From Nevskiales bacterium (GTDB taxonomy: Bacteria > Pseudomonadota > Gammaproteobacteria > Steroidobacterales > GCA-2729495), in NCBI GenBank assembly GCA_011526045.1, contig WYBE01000064.1:1-64000 (forward strand): DNA of 64,000 nt, read 5' to 3'. A model generated the notes under the pieces. It saw only the letters and a list, made by a program, of their open reading frames with translations, ran no database searches and was not told where the DNA came from. Both the position numbers and the translations under genes were made by a program. Positions 16,424 to 25,510 of this stretch are shown here, one piece after another (within the stretch, counting starts at the first letter, position 1; each line of letters begins with the position of its first letter).

Positions 16424-19400
16424 TTACGATTCGCCCCGGGCAAGCAATTGCGCGTTGCCGCCAATCGCCGCCGTATTGATCGTGATCGTCTGCTCGGCAA
16501 GAAAACGGCGCAGGTAATTCGGCCCGCCAGCCTTCGGGCCGGTGCCGGACATGCCGCGGCCGCCGAACGGCTGCATCCCCACGACCGCCCCGATGAGATT
16601 ACGGTTGACGTAAATGTTGCCCGCGTGCACACGCTCGGCGAACTCCCGCGCTCTCCGCTCGACCCGGCTGTGCAAGCCGCTGGTCAGGCCATAGCCGCTC
16701 GCGTTGATGGCCTGCAGCAGCTCGCTCCAGGCGTCGGCCGGGAACCGGTACAGATGCAAAAACGGGCCAAATATTTCATCTTTTATCAATGAGATATCTG
16801 GTATTTCGAATAATGCAGGTCCGAAATAAAAGCCGCCCGCAAGTCCCTCGGGTACGGCGCATTCGTACAACAGGCGCGCCTCGCGCAGCATGCGTTTGCG
16901 ATGGTGTTCGAGCGCCACCCGCGCCGAGGCGTCGATCAGCGGCCCGACATCGGTGGCGGGGTCGGCCGGATCGCCGATACGCAGCTGCGCCATGCGTCCT
17001 GCCAGCAACTCTATGACACGCGGTGCCAGGTCATCCTGAACCGCGAGGAGACGTAACGCCGAACAACGCTGGCCGGCACTGTTGAATGCGGAGCGAACCA
17101 CGTCGCGTACCAGTTGATCCGGCAATGCAGAGCTGTCGGCGACGAGCACGTTGATTCCGCCCGTCTCGGCGATGAGTGTCGCCGATGGCCCGGCACAGTC
17201 AGCCAGCGACCGACAAATCGAGCGCGCCGTGGCCACGGACCCGGTGAACACTACGCCGGCGAGGCGCGCATCGTTCACCAGGGCGGCACCGACCGTAGCG
17301 CCATCGCCGGGCAGAAACTGCAGGACGTTGCCGGGCACACCCGCCTCCATGAGGAGCCCGACCATGCGCGCCGCGATGAGCGGCGTTTGCTCCGCGGGTT
17401 TCGCAACGACGGTGTTGCCGGTGATCAGTGCGGCCGCAACCTGCCCGGTAAAGATCGCCAGCGGAAAATTCCATGGACTGATGCAGGCGAACACGCCACG
17501 TGCGCGCCAGCACAGCTCATTGCGCTCGCCGGTCGGGCCAGGCAGTGCCACCGGGGCGCCGAGCAACGACTCCGCCTCCGCCGCGTAGTAGCGCAGGAAG
17601 TCCACTGTCTCACGGACCTCGTCGAGCGCATCGGCGATGCAGCGGCCGGCCTCGCGTACACACAACGCGACCAACTCCGAGCGCGCCGTCTCGACCAATT
17701 CGGCTGCCCGGCGCAGCACGGCCGCTCGCCGTGCCACCCTCGTGGCAGACCAGTCCGCGAACGCTCCGAGCGCAGCGGTCACGGCGATGCTGGCCTGCTC
17801 GCTGCGGCCAGACCGCGCCACGCCAACAGGCTGGCCGTCAGCCGGACACCTGACCGTCTCCTCGTCCGACCCCTCCGATTCCCGGCCATTGATCAGCGGC
17901 ACGGCGCGGTACCGGCGGCCCTCCTGCGCGGCGAGTTCCGCTCCCAAGGCCTGCCAGCTCAGGCTGTCGTCAAGGTTCAGCCCGGCCGAGTTGCGGCGTG
18001 CCGGCCCGAACAGGGCCGCCGGCGGAGGCAGAGCCGGATTCGGGCCGAATCCGGCGCGCCGCAGCTGCATCACCGGATCGCCGATGATCGTGGCGACCGG
18101 CACCTCGTCCTGCACAATGCGGTTGACGAAGGATGAATTGGCGCCGTTCTCGAGCAAGCGGCGCACGAGATATGGCAGCAGGTCCTCGTGGCGGCCGACC
18201 GGGGCATAGACGCGACAGGGCACGCCCGTGAGGGCGGTTACCTCGTCGTAGAGTGCCTCGCCCATGCCGTGCAGACGCTGAAACTCGAAACGGATCCCGA
18301 CCGCAGCGGCAGATTCGGCAATCGAGGCAATGGTGTGCGCGTTATGAGTCGCGAACTGTGGCTCGAGAAGAGCAGCTGTATCGAGCAGGCGCCGCGCGCA
18401 GGCGAGATAGGCGACATCCGTGTGCACCTTGCGTGTGAACACCGGGTAACTCGCGTGCCCGGCCACCTGCGCATGCTTGATTTCGGAGTCCCAGTAGGCG
18501 CCCTTGACGAGGCGCACCGGGATGCGATGCCCGGCATCGCGCGCGAGCGACGCGAGCCACTCCAGGACCGCCAATGACCGGCGCTGGTACGCCTGCACCG
18601 CGAGGCCAAGTCCGTGCCAGCCCGCCAGGACCGGCTCGCGCCGCACAGCCTCGAACAGCAACAGCTGCAATTCGAGTGACGCGGCTTCCTCCGCATCCAG
18701 TGTGATGGCCACATCGCGACCCATGCCGAGCCGGGCCAGCTCGCGAAGACGCGGCAGCAGCTCGCGCATCACCGCGGCTCGTTGTACCCATTCAAAGCGC
18801 GGATGGAGCGCCGAGAGCTTGAGGGAAACCGAGGGCCGGTCCCGCCCCGGCTCCCAGGCCGCACCGAGCCGCCCGATCGCATCGTGGTACGCCGCAAAGT
18901 AGCGCTCGGCATCCGCCGCCGTCAGCGCCGCCTCGCCCAACATGTCGAACGAGTAGCGATTACCTGCCGCACCCTCCTCCCCTGAGCGCCTCATCGCCTC
19001 ATCGATGCTGCGTCCCATGACGAACTGATCGGCAATGATGCGCATGGCGTGGCGCAACGCGCCGCGTGCCAGTGGTTCGCCCATGCGCGCAGCGAGCCGA
19101 CGCAGGAAGCCGGCTGGATTGCTCACCGCCGCCGGCTCGGGTTGCAGCAGTTCACCGGTGAGCATCAGCGCCCAGGTCGTGGCATTGACGAACAACGAGT
19201 CACCGTCCCGGAGGTGTTCGCCCCACGCTCCCGCCTCCAGCCGGTCGCTGATGAGCAGGTCTGCCGTGCCGGCGTCCGGGATGCGCAGCAAGGCCTCCGC
19301 GAGGCACATGAGCGCCACGCCCTCGGCCGATGACAGGTCATACCGGTGCAGCAGGGCATCCAGCCCCGACTCGTGGCGCCGGTCCCGTCGCACGGCACGC

Positions 19401-19558
19401 ACCAGGCGACCGGCCGTGCGCTCTATGGCCTCGCGCAGACTGGCATCACACTCGGCGAGCGGCAACGCGCTTTGCACCAGCTCGCTCTCGTCGGCGAGAT
19501 AGGAGGGATTGATCTGCCTTCCTACACCCGATGTGACGTGACGAAGGTCGCTGAACAC
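16424..19558 (-). CDS. putA: Bifunctional proline dehydrogenase / L-glutamate gamma-semialdehyde dehydrogenase
   Basis: Oxidises proline to glutamate in two steps. An N-terminal arm leads into the FAD-dependent proline dehydrogenase barrel (about residues 180-480; SVSLKLSALHPRFEW, RLVKGAYWDSEIK, FEFQRLHGMGE). The NAD-dependent aldehyde dehydrogenase domain follows (about 560-1030; ISPWNFPLAIFTGQ, Cys832 in NSAGQRCSALR, QPFGGRGMSGTGPKAGGP). At 1044 residues it has neither the N-terminal ribbon-helix-helix nor the C-terminal extra domain of E. coli PutA, so it is a catalytic enzyme, not a repressor. One 80-base tract (16752-16831) uses unusually AT-rich codons. The ETGG motif is followed by I rather than the usual Q. 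Confidence 0.95.
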   Translation of the reverse strand: MFSDLRHVTSGVGRQINPSYLADESELVQSALPLAECDASLREAIERTAGRLVRAVRRDRRHESGLDALLHRYDLSSAEGVALMCLAEALLRIPDAGTADLLISDRLEAGAWGEHLRDGDSLFVNATTWALMLTGELLQPEPAAVSNPAGFLRRLAARMGEPLARGALRHAMRIIADQFVMGRSIDEAMRRSGEEGAAGNRYSFDMLGEAALTAADAERYFAAYHDAIGRLGAAWEPGRDRPSVSLKLSALHPRFEWVQRAAVMRELLPRLRELARLGMGRDVAITLDAEEAASLELQLLLFEAVRREPVLAGWHGLGLAVQAYQRRSLAVLEWLASLARDAGHRIPVRLVKGAYWDSEIKHAQVAGHASYPVFTRKVHTDVAYLACARRLLDTAALLEPQFATHNAHTIASIAESAAAVGIRFEFQRLHGMGEALYDEVTALTGVPCRVYAPVGRHEDLLPYLVRRLLENGANSSFVNRIVQDEVPVATIIGDPVMQLRRAGFGPNPALPPPAALFGPARRNSAGLNLDDSLSWQALGAELAAQEGRRYRAVPLINGRESEGSDEETVRCPADGQPVGVARSGRSEQASIAVTAALGAFADWSATRVARRAAVLRRAAELVETARSELVALCVREAGRCIADALDEVRETVDFLRYYAAEAESLLGAPVALPGPTGERNELCWRARGVFACISPWNFPLAIFTGQVAAALITGNTVVAKPAEQTPLIAARMVGLLMEAGVPGNVLQFLPGDGATVGAALVNDARLAGVVFTGSVATARSICRSLADCAGPSATLIAETGGINVLVADSSALPDQLVRDVVRSAFNSAGQRCSALRLLAVQDDLAPRVIELLAGRMAQLRIGDPADPATDVGPLIDASARVALEHHRKRMLREARLLYECAVPEGLAGGFYFGPALFEIPDISLIKDEIFGPFLHLYRFPADAWSELLQAINASGYGLTSGLHSRVERRAREFAERVHAGNIYVNRNLIGAVVGMQPFGGRGMSGTGPKAGGPNYLRRFLAEQTITINTAAIGGNAQLLARGES

Positions 19559-19625
19559 CGCTGCGCCCCCGACGGCCCATTCAATGCCGGCGACATGCCC
19601 GTCACTCAGCGTGTACCTGCACGCA

Positions 19626-21479
19626 TCATTGCGGCGTGCAGGAACACAGGTAGTAGATGCCTCGTGGATCGTTCATGGCCCGCCATGCGGCCAGGTCACG
19701 ACGGCCCAGGGCCAGCAGATCGCCCAGCGGCGAGTCCGTCTCCATGCGTACACCGAGGTCAGCGAGGTTGGTGAGCAGCCGTACCGCATAGTCGCGGATC
19801 AGGCGCTCCGGAAGCGTGAGCTCCGGCTCGAGATAGCGCACGTCGTAACTGCCCGCCTCGAGGCTGGCCAGTCCGGCTGCGGCATCGATGGCGCCAGCCA
19901 GGTCACCGAGCTTGTCCACGAGACCGAGTTGCTCGGCGTCGCTGCCGATCCAGACACGCCCGCGGGCAATCCGGTCGGCCTGTTCGAACTCGAACTTGCG
20001 CGCCTCGGCCACATGGCCAACGAATATGCGGTAGGCGTCATGGACGGTGTGATCGAGGATCGCGCGCGCGTCCGGACCGAGCGGGCGATCGGAACGCATC
20101 TGGCCAGCCAGACGGGTCGTGCCGATTCCATCCACATGGACACCGATGGCGTCGAGGCCTCGATCGATCGTTGGCACCAGCGCACCGACGCCAATCGAGC
20201 CGGTAATCGTGCTCTCGCTCGCCCAGATCTCATCCGCGAACATCGAGATGTAGTAGCCACCAGAAGCTGCCAGCGTGCCCATCGATACGACCAGCGGCTT
20301 GCCGCCACTCTGCAGGGCCCGCAACTCGTCGAGCACCACCTCGGAAGCAAACATGCTGCCGCCCGGACTGTCGACCCGCAGCACGACTGCCCGGACCGAG
20401 TCATCGGCAGCTGCCTGGCGAATCAACTCGGCCAGGGTGTCACCCCCAATGCTGCCCGGCGCCGCCTCGCCGTCGACGATCTGTCCGGATGCGACGATGA
20501 TGCCAACGGCGTCTCCCGTCGGCCGCCGCGGGCGGCTCCGCTGGATGGCGCGCAGGTAGGAGCTGTAGTCGATCTGGCTGAAATCGGAATCGTCACCTTC
20601 CATCTCACCGACGATCCCGATCATGTGGGTGCGGAACTCCTGGCGGCTCATCAGCCCGTCGACCAATCGACTGTCCACGGCCACCCGCGACGCCGACCCG
20701 CCCGTCTCACGCAGTCGATCGGCGAACGAATCCGCGTAGGTGCCCAGGCTGTCCGGCGGGAGCTTGCGCGCGCTGGTGACGTCGCGCTGGTAGACCGACC
20801 ACATCGCCTGCAGCCACTGCCGGCTCGCCGTCTTGTCTTCCTCGGACATGTCATTGCGGATGAACGGCTCGACGAAGGATTTGTACTCCCCAACGCGAAA
20901 GACGTTGAGATCGACCCGCAGCTTCTCCAGGGCGCTCTTGAAAAACGTCCGGAAATACCCGAAGCCGTCGATGTAAACGATGCCGAGGTCGTTGAGGATG
21001 ATCTCGTCGGCGTGCGCCGCGAGGTAGTACTGACCCTGATCGAAGGAATCCCCCAGTGCGATGACCTTCTTGCCGGCCTCCCGTACCTTGTCGAGCGCCG
21101 TTGCCACTGCCTGGAGCTTGGGAAGCCCGTTTGCCTCCAGCAACTCCAGGCGCATGACGACCGCCTTGATCCGGTCATCGCCCGCCGCCGCATCCAGACT
21201 GTCGACCAGATCCCGCACCAGAACCTGGCGCACGCCGTTGCCCTGTAACTCGCCGAGCGCCCGCTCGATCGGATCACCGGTGAGCTGCTCGACGAGTTCG
21301 CCCTCGGGATCGAGCAACAAGGCACCGGTGGCAGGCACCCGCACCGGTGTGCCGACCAGACCTGCCATCAGCACGCCAAAAATCGCGAGCAGCAGCACCA
21401 GGTGCAGGATACGGCGCAAGGTGTTCAGGCCGCGCCACAGCGCGCCAACGATACGGACCAGCAGACTTGGTTTGCTCAT
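19626..21479 (-). CDS. sppA: Signal peptide peptidase SppA, 67K type
   Basis: Inner-membrane serine protease that degrades cleaved signal peptides. It is 617 residues, the size of E. coli SppA, with an N-terminal transmembrane helix (ILHLVLLLAIFGVLMAGLV, about residues 23-41) and two S49 repeats. The catalytic lysine is in GKKVIALGDSFDQGQYYLAAHAD of the first half, and the serine in TLAASGGYYISMFAD of the second. I chose MSKPSLLVR with its upstream GGGGCAG; the longer frame upstream has no family similarity. It lies between putA and the sugar-dehydrogenase-like gene. Confidence 0.95.
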   Translation of the reverse strand: MSKPSLLVRIVGALWRGLNTLRRILHLVLLLAIFGVLMAGLVGTPVRVPATGALLLDPEGELVEQLTGDPIERALGELQGNGVRQVLVRDLVDSLDAAAGDDRIKAVVMRLELLEANGLPKLQAVATALDKVREAGKKVIALGDSFDQGQYYLAAHADEIILNDLGIVYIDGFGYFRTFFKSALEKLRVDLNVFRVGEYKSFVEPFIRNDMSEEDKTASRQWLQAMWSVYQRDVTSARKLPPDSLGTYADSFADRLRETGGSASRVAVDSRLVDGLMSRQEFRTHMIGIVGEMEGDDSDFSQIDYSSYLRAIQRSRPRRPTGDAVGIIVASGQIVDGEAAPGSIGGDTLAELIRQAAADDSVRAVVLRVDSPGGSMFASEVVLDELRALQSGGKPLVVSMGTLAASGGYYISMFADEIWASESTITGSIGVGALVPTIDRGLDAIGVHVDGIGTTRLAGQMRSDRPLGPDARAILDHTVHDAYRIFVGHVAEARKFEFEQADRIARGRVWIGSDAEQLGLVDKLGDLAGAIDAAAGLASLEAGSYDVRYLEPELTLPERLIRDYAVRLLTNLADLGVRMETDSPLGDLLALGRRDLAAWRAMNDPRGIYYLCSCTPQ

Positions 21480-21537
21480 CGTAACTGCCCCTTGCCGCCG
21501 CGACTCCGTCGCCAGCCAGCGGGTTGATACAAAGCCA

Positions 21538-22650
21538 CTATTTCCGGCCCGGGTAACTGATGCGGTAGATGGCCCCGGCGCTGTCGTCGCTGACCAGCAG
21601 GGAGCCGTCAGGCGCAACCAGAATGTCGACCGGCCTGCCGAGCACCTTGTCGCCGTCGAGAAACCCCGTCATGAACGGCTCGTATGCGACCGCCCGGTTA
21701 CCTTCCAGCCGGACGAGGGAGACCCGGTAGCCGGTCTTGCCCGCCTCTTTACTGCGGTTCCACGAGCCGTGCTCGGCAATAAATACCTGGTTGCGGTACT
21801 CCTCGGGAAACATGCTGCCGGTGTAGAAACGAAGCCCGAGTGGTGCGACATGCGGCCCGAGCGCCTGCACCGGGGGCTGCGCATCCGCGCAACGCCCGAG
21901 CTTGCCGAATTCGGGATCGGGAATGGTGCCACCGTGGCAGTACGGATACCCGAAATCAAGCCCCGCCCGGGGCGCACGGTTGAGTTCGCAGGGCGGCACG
22001 TCGTCACCGAGCATGTCCCGGCCATTGTCGGTAAACCACAGCTCACCGGTCTGCGGATGCCAGGTGAATCCGACGGTGTTACGGATCCCGCGGGCGAACA
22101 CCTCGCGCTGTGAGCCATCCGGATTCATCCGCAGCAGCACGCCGAAGCCGGGCTCATTGCAGATATTGCAGGGAGCGCCGATCGGAACGTACAGCTTGCC
22201 ATCCGGCCCGAAACCGATGTACTTCCAGGCATGAGCCGGGTTCTTGTAAGGCAGGTCGGTAATCACCGGCTCTGGTGCCGGCGGATCCTCGAGCCGGGTC
22301 TCGATATCCGCCATTCTCAGAATGCGTTGCGGCTCGCCGATGTACAGCGCGCCGCGGTGGAATGCAACGCCATTTGGCGTATTCAGCCCGGTCGCGACCG
22401 TGCGCAGTTGCGGCGACCCGCCGAACGGCTCCGTCACCGCATAGACCGTGCCATTGCCGCCACGCTGGGTGCCGACGAAGAGCGTCCCCTGCTCCCCAAG
22501 CGCCATCGAGCGCGCGCCCGGCACCTTGACGAGAAGCTCAACGCGGAAACCCGGGGGAACCTGCAGGTGTGCCAACGCGGCGGCGTCGCTTCCGATCGCT
22601 ACAGCCGGACCGGCGGCCAGCAGCAGCCAGACCATCAGTCGGTACGCCAT
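21538..22650 (-). CDS. Exported sorbosone dehydrogenase-like protein (PQQ-type beta-propeller)
   Basis: A secreted protein of 370 residues with a signal peptide ending about residue 19 (LLLAAGPAVA) and a six-bladed GSDH/L-sorbosone dehydrogenase propeller. The signatures are FVGTQRGGNGTVYAV, GLNTPNGVAFHRGALYIGE, RGIRNTVGFTWHPQTGELWFTDNGRDMLGDD and VFIAEHGSWNRSKEAGYRV-like. Six cysteines after the signal peptide, including a CNIC pair, could form disulfides or hold a metal. The family oxidises sugars or aldehydes with PQQ, but the substrate here cannot be read. It has a strong ribosome site (AGGAGGAG) and lies 35 bp after dctM, so it is probably expressed with the TRAP transporter. Confidence 0.85.
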   Translation of the reverse strand: MAYRLMVWLLLAAGPAVAIGSDAAALAHLQVPPGFRVELLVKVPGARSMALGEQGTLFVGTQRGGNGTVYAVTEPFGGSPQLRTVATGLNTPNGVAFHRGALYIGEPQRILRMADIETRLEDPPAPEPVITDLPYKNPAHAWKYIGFGPDGKLYVPIGAPCNICNEPGFGVLLRMNPDGSQREVFARGIRNTVGFTWHPQTGELWFTDNGRDMLGDDVPPCELNRAPRAGLDFGYPYCHGGTIPDPEFGKLGRCADAQPPVQALGPHVAPLGLRFYTGSMFPEEYRNQVFIAEHGSWNRSKEAGKTGYRVSLVRLEGNRAVAYEPFMTGFLDGDKVLGRPVDILVAPDGSLLVSDDSAGAIYRISYPGRK

Positions 22651-22685
22651 GAGCTCCTCCTTATCGTCAGTTTCCGGTACGCCCG

Positions 22686-23942
22686 TCAGTGCTGCAGCAG
22701 CCACAGCGACAGGCCCGGCCAGAAAGTCACCACCAGCACCGTCAGCAGCAACACCAGCAGGAACGGCAACGTGGCACGGTAGATCTCCAGGATGGGCCGA
22801 TCGAAACGGTAACTGCAGACTACAAGATTTCGTCCCATCGGGGGCGCGAGGTAGCCCAGTTCCATGGTCGCCACGAACAGTATTCCCAGGTGCACCGGAT
22901 TGATCTCGTATTGCGCCGCCACGGGAACGATCAGCGGCACAGCAAGCACGAGTGCCGAAAATATGTCGAGAATCGCACCGAGCGCAAGCAGGAACAGGAA
23001 CAACAGCAGAAGGAAACTGTACGGCCCGTCGACCCACTGCGTGACCACGTCCAGCAGACGCTGTGGAATCTGCGCATCGATGAGCACGTTGGTGGACGCC
23101 AGCGACACGCCCAGGATCAGCAGAATGGCGCCGACCAGTGTCATCGATCGGCGCATGATTCCGGGCAACTGCGCGAGGCTGATATCGCGATGGATACCCA
23201 CCTCGCTCACGACCGCGTACACGGCGGTGACTGCCGCAGCTTCGGACACAGCAAAGTAGCCCCCGTAGATACCTCCCAGGACGACCACGGGCAGTGGGAT
23301 ATCGAGCCATGACTCGCGAATCGCCGCGCGCACCTCCGCCCAGGAGAAATCGCTGAGAGGAACCCGGATGTGCCGGTTGACCCACAGGCAATAACCAGCG
23401 AGCCCCGCCATCATCAGCAGCCCCGGCAAGACGCCCGCGACGAACAGTTCGTCAATGGATGTTTCCGTGATGACGCCGAATAGGATCAGCGGCAACGACG
23501 GCGCAAACAACAGGCCAAGACAACCGGCCGAGGTGATGAGGCCGAGACTGAAGCGCTCGCTATAGCCTGCCCTGGTAAGCGCCGGCAGCAACGCGGCGCC
23601 GAGCGCAATGATCGTGACACCGGAGCCGCCCGTAAACGCAGTGAATATCGCACAGGCAGCAATCGAGACGATTGCCACGCCACCAGGCACCCAACCCACC
23701 AGCGCCGTTGTCAGCCGCACCAGACGCGCCGGAGCCTGGCTTTCCGCCATGACATAGCCGGCAAAAGTGAATAGGGGAATGGCGAGGAGGATCGGGGTCT
23801 CGGCGATGCCGTACACCTCGATCGGGATCGCCGTCAGCGGAATGTCGGCGCCGATGAACCCTGCTATTGCACCAGCCGCAATCACCGCGAACAGCGGCAT
23901 GCCGAGCAGCGTCAGCAACAGCAATGTCAGGGGTACGATCAC
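22686..23942 (-). CDS. dctM: TRAP transporter large permease, DctM family
   Basis: Large membrane subunit that moves the substrate using the sodium gradient. It is 418 residues with about 12 hydrophobic helices. The family segments GMPLFAVIAAGAIAGFI near the start, SAGCLGLLFAPSLPLILFGVI in the middle, and LGYLAPPMGRNLVVCSYRF near the end are present. I chose GTG 23942, whose last two bases plus the next A form the dctQ stop (GTGA), so translation is coupled. The more upstream frame overlaps dctQ and lacks family similarity. Confidence 0.92.
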   Translation of the reverse strand: MIVPLTLLLLTLLGMPLFAVIAAGAIAGFIGADIPLTAIPIEVYGIAETPILLAIPLFTFAGYVMAESQAPARLVRLTTALVGWVPGGVAIVSIAACAIFTAFTGGSGVTIIALGAALLPALTRAGYSERFSLGLITSAGCLGLLFAPSLPLILFGVITETSIDELFVAGVLPGLLMMAGLAGYCLWVNRHIRVPLSDFSWAEVRAAIRESWLDIPLPVVVLGGIYGGYFAVSEAAAVTAVYAVVSEVGIHRDISLAQLPGIMRRSMTLVGAILLILGVSLASTNVLIDAQIPQRLLDVVTQWVDGPYSFLLLLFLFLLALGAILDIFSALVLAVPLIVPVAAQYEINPVHLGILFVATMELGYLAPPMGRNLVVCSYRFDRPILEIYRATLPFLLVLLLTVLVVTFWPGLSLWLLQH

Positions 23943-24451
23943 TGCACCGACGTCCGGCCGCGGCGGCCAGCAACACATCTCCCCGCGGCAACGGCGTACC
24001 GTATGGCGATCAACGCGAAACCAACCGGCAGGATGACCTGCAGGGTCCACGCCGGAATGCCGCCTCCGAGAATGCGGTCGTCAGCGCTCCAGGAGTCGAC
24101 TACAAACAGGTACGAGTACCACGCAAGCGTCACGCATACGGCGGATGTCAGCGCGTTGACGAGCACGTCCGCCGCGCGGCGGACACCGGCAGGCAGGTAT
24201 CGCGAGACCGCATCGATGGTCACGTGACGCTGTTCGCCACTGGCCGCGATCGCCCCGAGCATGGTCACCCACAGGACCGTGATGCGCAGGGCCTCGTCGG
24301 CCCAGGAAATACCACCCGCTCCCAGATTGCGCAGCACGATCTGCGCGGTGGCGAGAACGATCATGCCGCCAAGGGTCAGCGCAAGCAGCACGGTCTCCAC
24401 GCGACGGCCCAGACGTCCCGCAGAACCTTGCTCCGGCGGCCGGGAACTCAC
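23939..24451 (-). CDS. dctQ: TRAP transporter small permease, DctQ family
   Basis: Small membrane subunit partnering DctM, 170 residues with four hydrophobic helices. The DctQ features TLGGMIVLATAQIVLRNL, SWADEALRITVLWVTMLGAIAA and the conserved EQRHVTIDAVSRYL are clear. GTG 24451 overlaps the dctP stop as GTGA, the same coupling as at its own 3' end with dctM. The start rests on this geometry and on family length. Confidence 0.88.
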   Translation of the reverse strand: MSSRPPEQGSAGRLGRRVETVLLALTLGGMIVLATAQIVLRNLGAGGISWADEALRITVLWVTMLGAIAASGEQRHVTIDAVSRYLPAGVRRAADVLVNALTSAVCVTLAWYSYLFVVDSWSADDRILGGGIPAWTLQVILPVGFALIAIRYAVAAGRCVAGRRGRTSVQ

Positions 24452-25479
24452 GGGCCGCCGGTTCCGGACGGACTCGGTCCCGCCTGCCGCCGGTATTCCG
24501 CGAGGTAGCCCTCGAGTTGCTGCAACAGCGCCGGCGTATAGGTGCCCTCGCGACCCAGCAGCGAGTTTGCCTCGCGCGCCGCCTCGCGCCATGTGCTGAC
24601 CGCAGCAGGCTCCGCGTCGACCACGGTTATGCCGCTCGCTTTGAGCGCCGCGCGGGCCGTCTCGTCGTCGTGCTGGCTCTGCTGGTCGAACCGGCGATAC
24701 ACGGCCCCCATGACCTCGCGGAACGCGTTTCGATCCGCCTCATCCAGCTTGGCGAATGCGCGTGAATCGATCGCCATGAGGCCCATGGTGTACATCATCG
24801 GCGTCGACGTCATGTACTTCACGCGCGTGTGCCACTGCAAGGCAATCACCCCGACCGGCGGGGCCGCCACGACATCGAGCAGTCCCGTCTGCAGCCCGGT
24901 CAGCACGTCCGTCACCGGCAATGCGACCGGCGACAGCCGCATGGCTTCCATGGCAACGGTACTGACGCGGTCACCCTCCGGAACCCAGATCTTCTGGCCT
25001 TGCATGTCCGCGGTGGTCGTGATCGGGCGATTGGCGAAAATCCGCGCGAAGCCGCCCCCGGCGAAGCCGAATGAGACGAACCCTGCCTCCTCCAGGCCTT
25101 TCATCAAGGCGCCATCCATACGCTGGCGCACAAAGTCGACCTCGTCATGATTCATGAAGAGCATGGGCAACCCGTAAAGCACGATGTCCTGGTATTTCTC
25201 CGCAATCCCGCCCGCCGTAAAGGCGCCGCCATGAAGTTGTCCGATGCGGATCTTGCGCAATACCTGCTTTTCGTTGCCCATCACGCCACCGCCGTACAAC
25301 TTGACGACCACGCGTCCCTGCGTACGGGCCTTCACCTCGGCGGCGGCAGCGCGAATCTCACGCATCCACTGCGAACCCTCAGGAGCGACGGTCGCAATCT
25401 TGAATTCCGCCGCTCCAGCCTGCACCGCAAGCAACTGGGAAAGCAGCAGGCTCATTGCGGCAGCAATCATCCCGCGCAT
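24448..25479 (-). CDS. dctP: TRAP transporter periplasmic binding protein, DctP family
   Basis: Periplasmic solute-binding protein of 343 residues with a signal peptide (cleavage after about residue 24, AVQAGA). The fold signatures are FKIATVAPEGSQWMREI, GRVVVKLYGGGVMGNEKQVLRKIRIGQL-like and a Gly-rich FAGGGFARIFANRPI. The usual ligand arginine region aligns with RIFANRPI and KIWVPEGD. The sequence is of the DctP/TakP-like group, so a carboxylate or similar ligand is likely, but the exact one is unknown. It lies 31 bp after the TatT lipoprotein and is coupled to dctQ. Confidence 0.92.
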   Translation of the reverse strand: MRGMIAAAMSLLLSQLLAVQAGAAEFKIATVAPEGSQWMREIRAAAAEVKARTQGRVVVKLYGGGVMGNEKQVLRKIRIGQLHGGAFTAGGIAEKYQDIVLYGLPMLFMNHDEVDFVRQRMDGALMKGLEEAGFVSFGFAGGGFARIFANRPITTTADMQGQKIWVPEGDRVSTVAMEAMRLSPVALPVTDVLTGLQTGLLDVVAAPPVGVIALQWHTRVKYMTSTPMMYTMGLMAIDSRAFAKLDEADRNAFREVMGAVYRRFDQQSQHDDETARAALKASGITVVDAEPAAVSTWREAAREANSLLGREGTYTPALLQQLEGYLAEYRRQAGPSPSGTGGP

Positions 25480-25510
25480 CGATCGACCTCCTCTCGCAGT
25501 AGCGTCAGAA

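Noticed and set aside
19584-21248. 554-codon plus-strand open frame opposite sppA
   Set aside because: Shadow of sppA. Composition is that of an antisense frame and there is no family motif.
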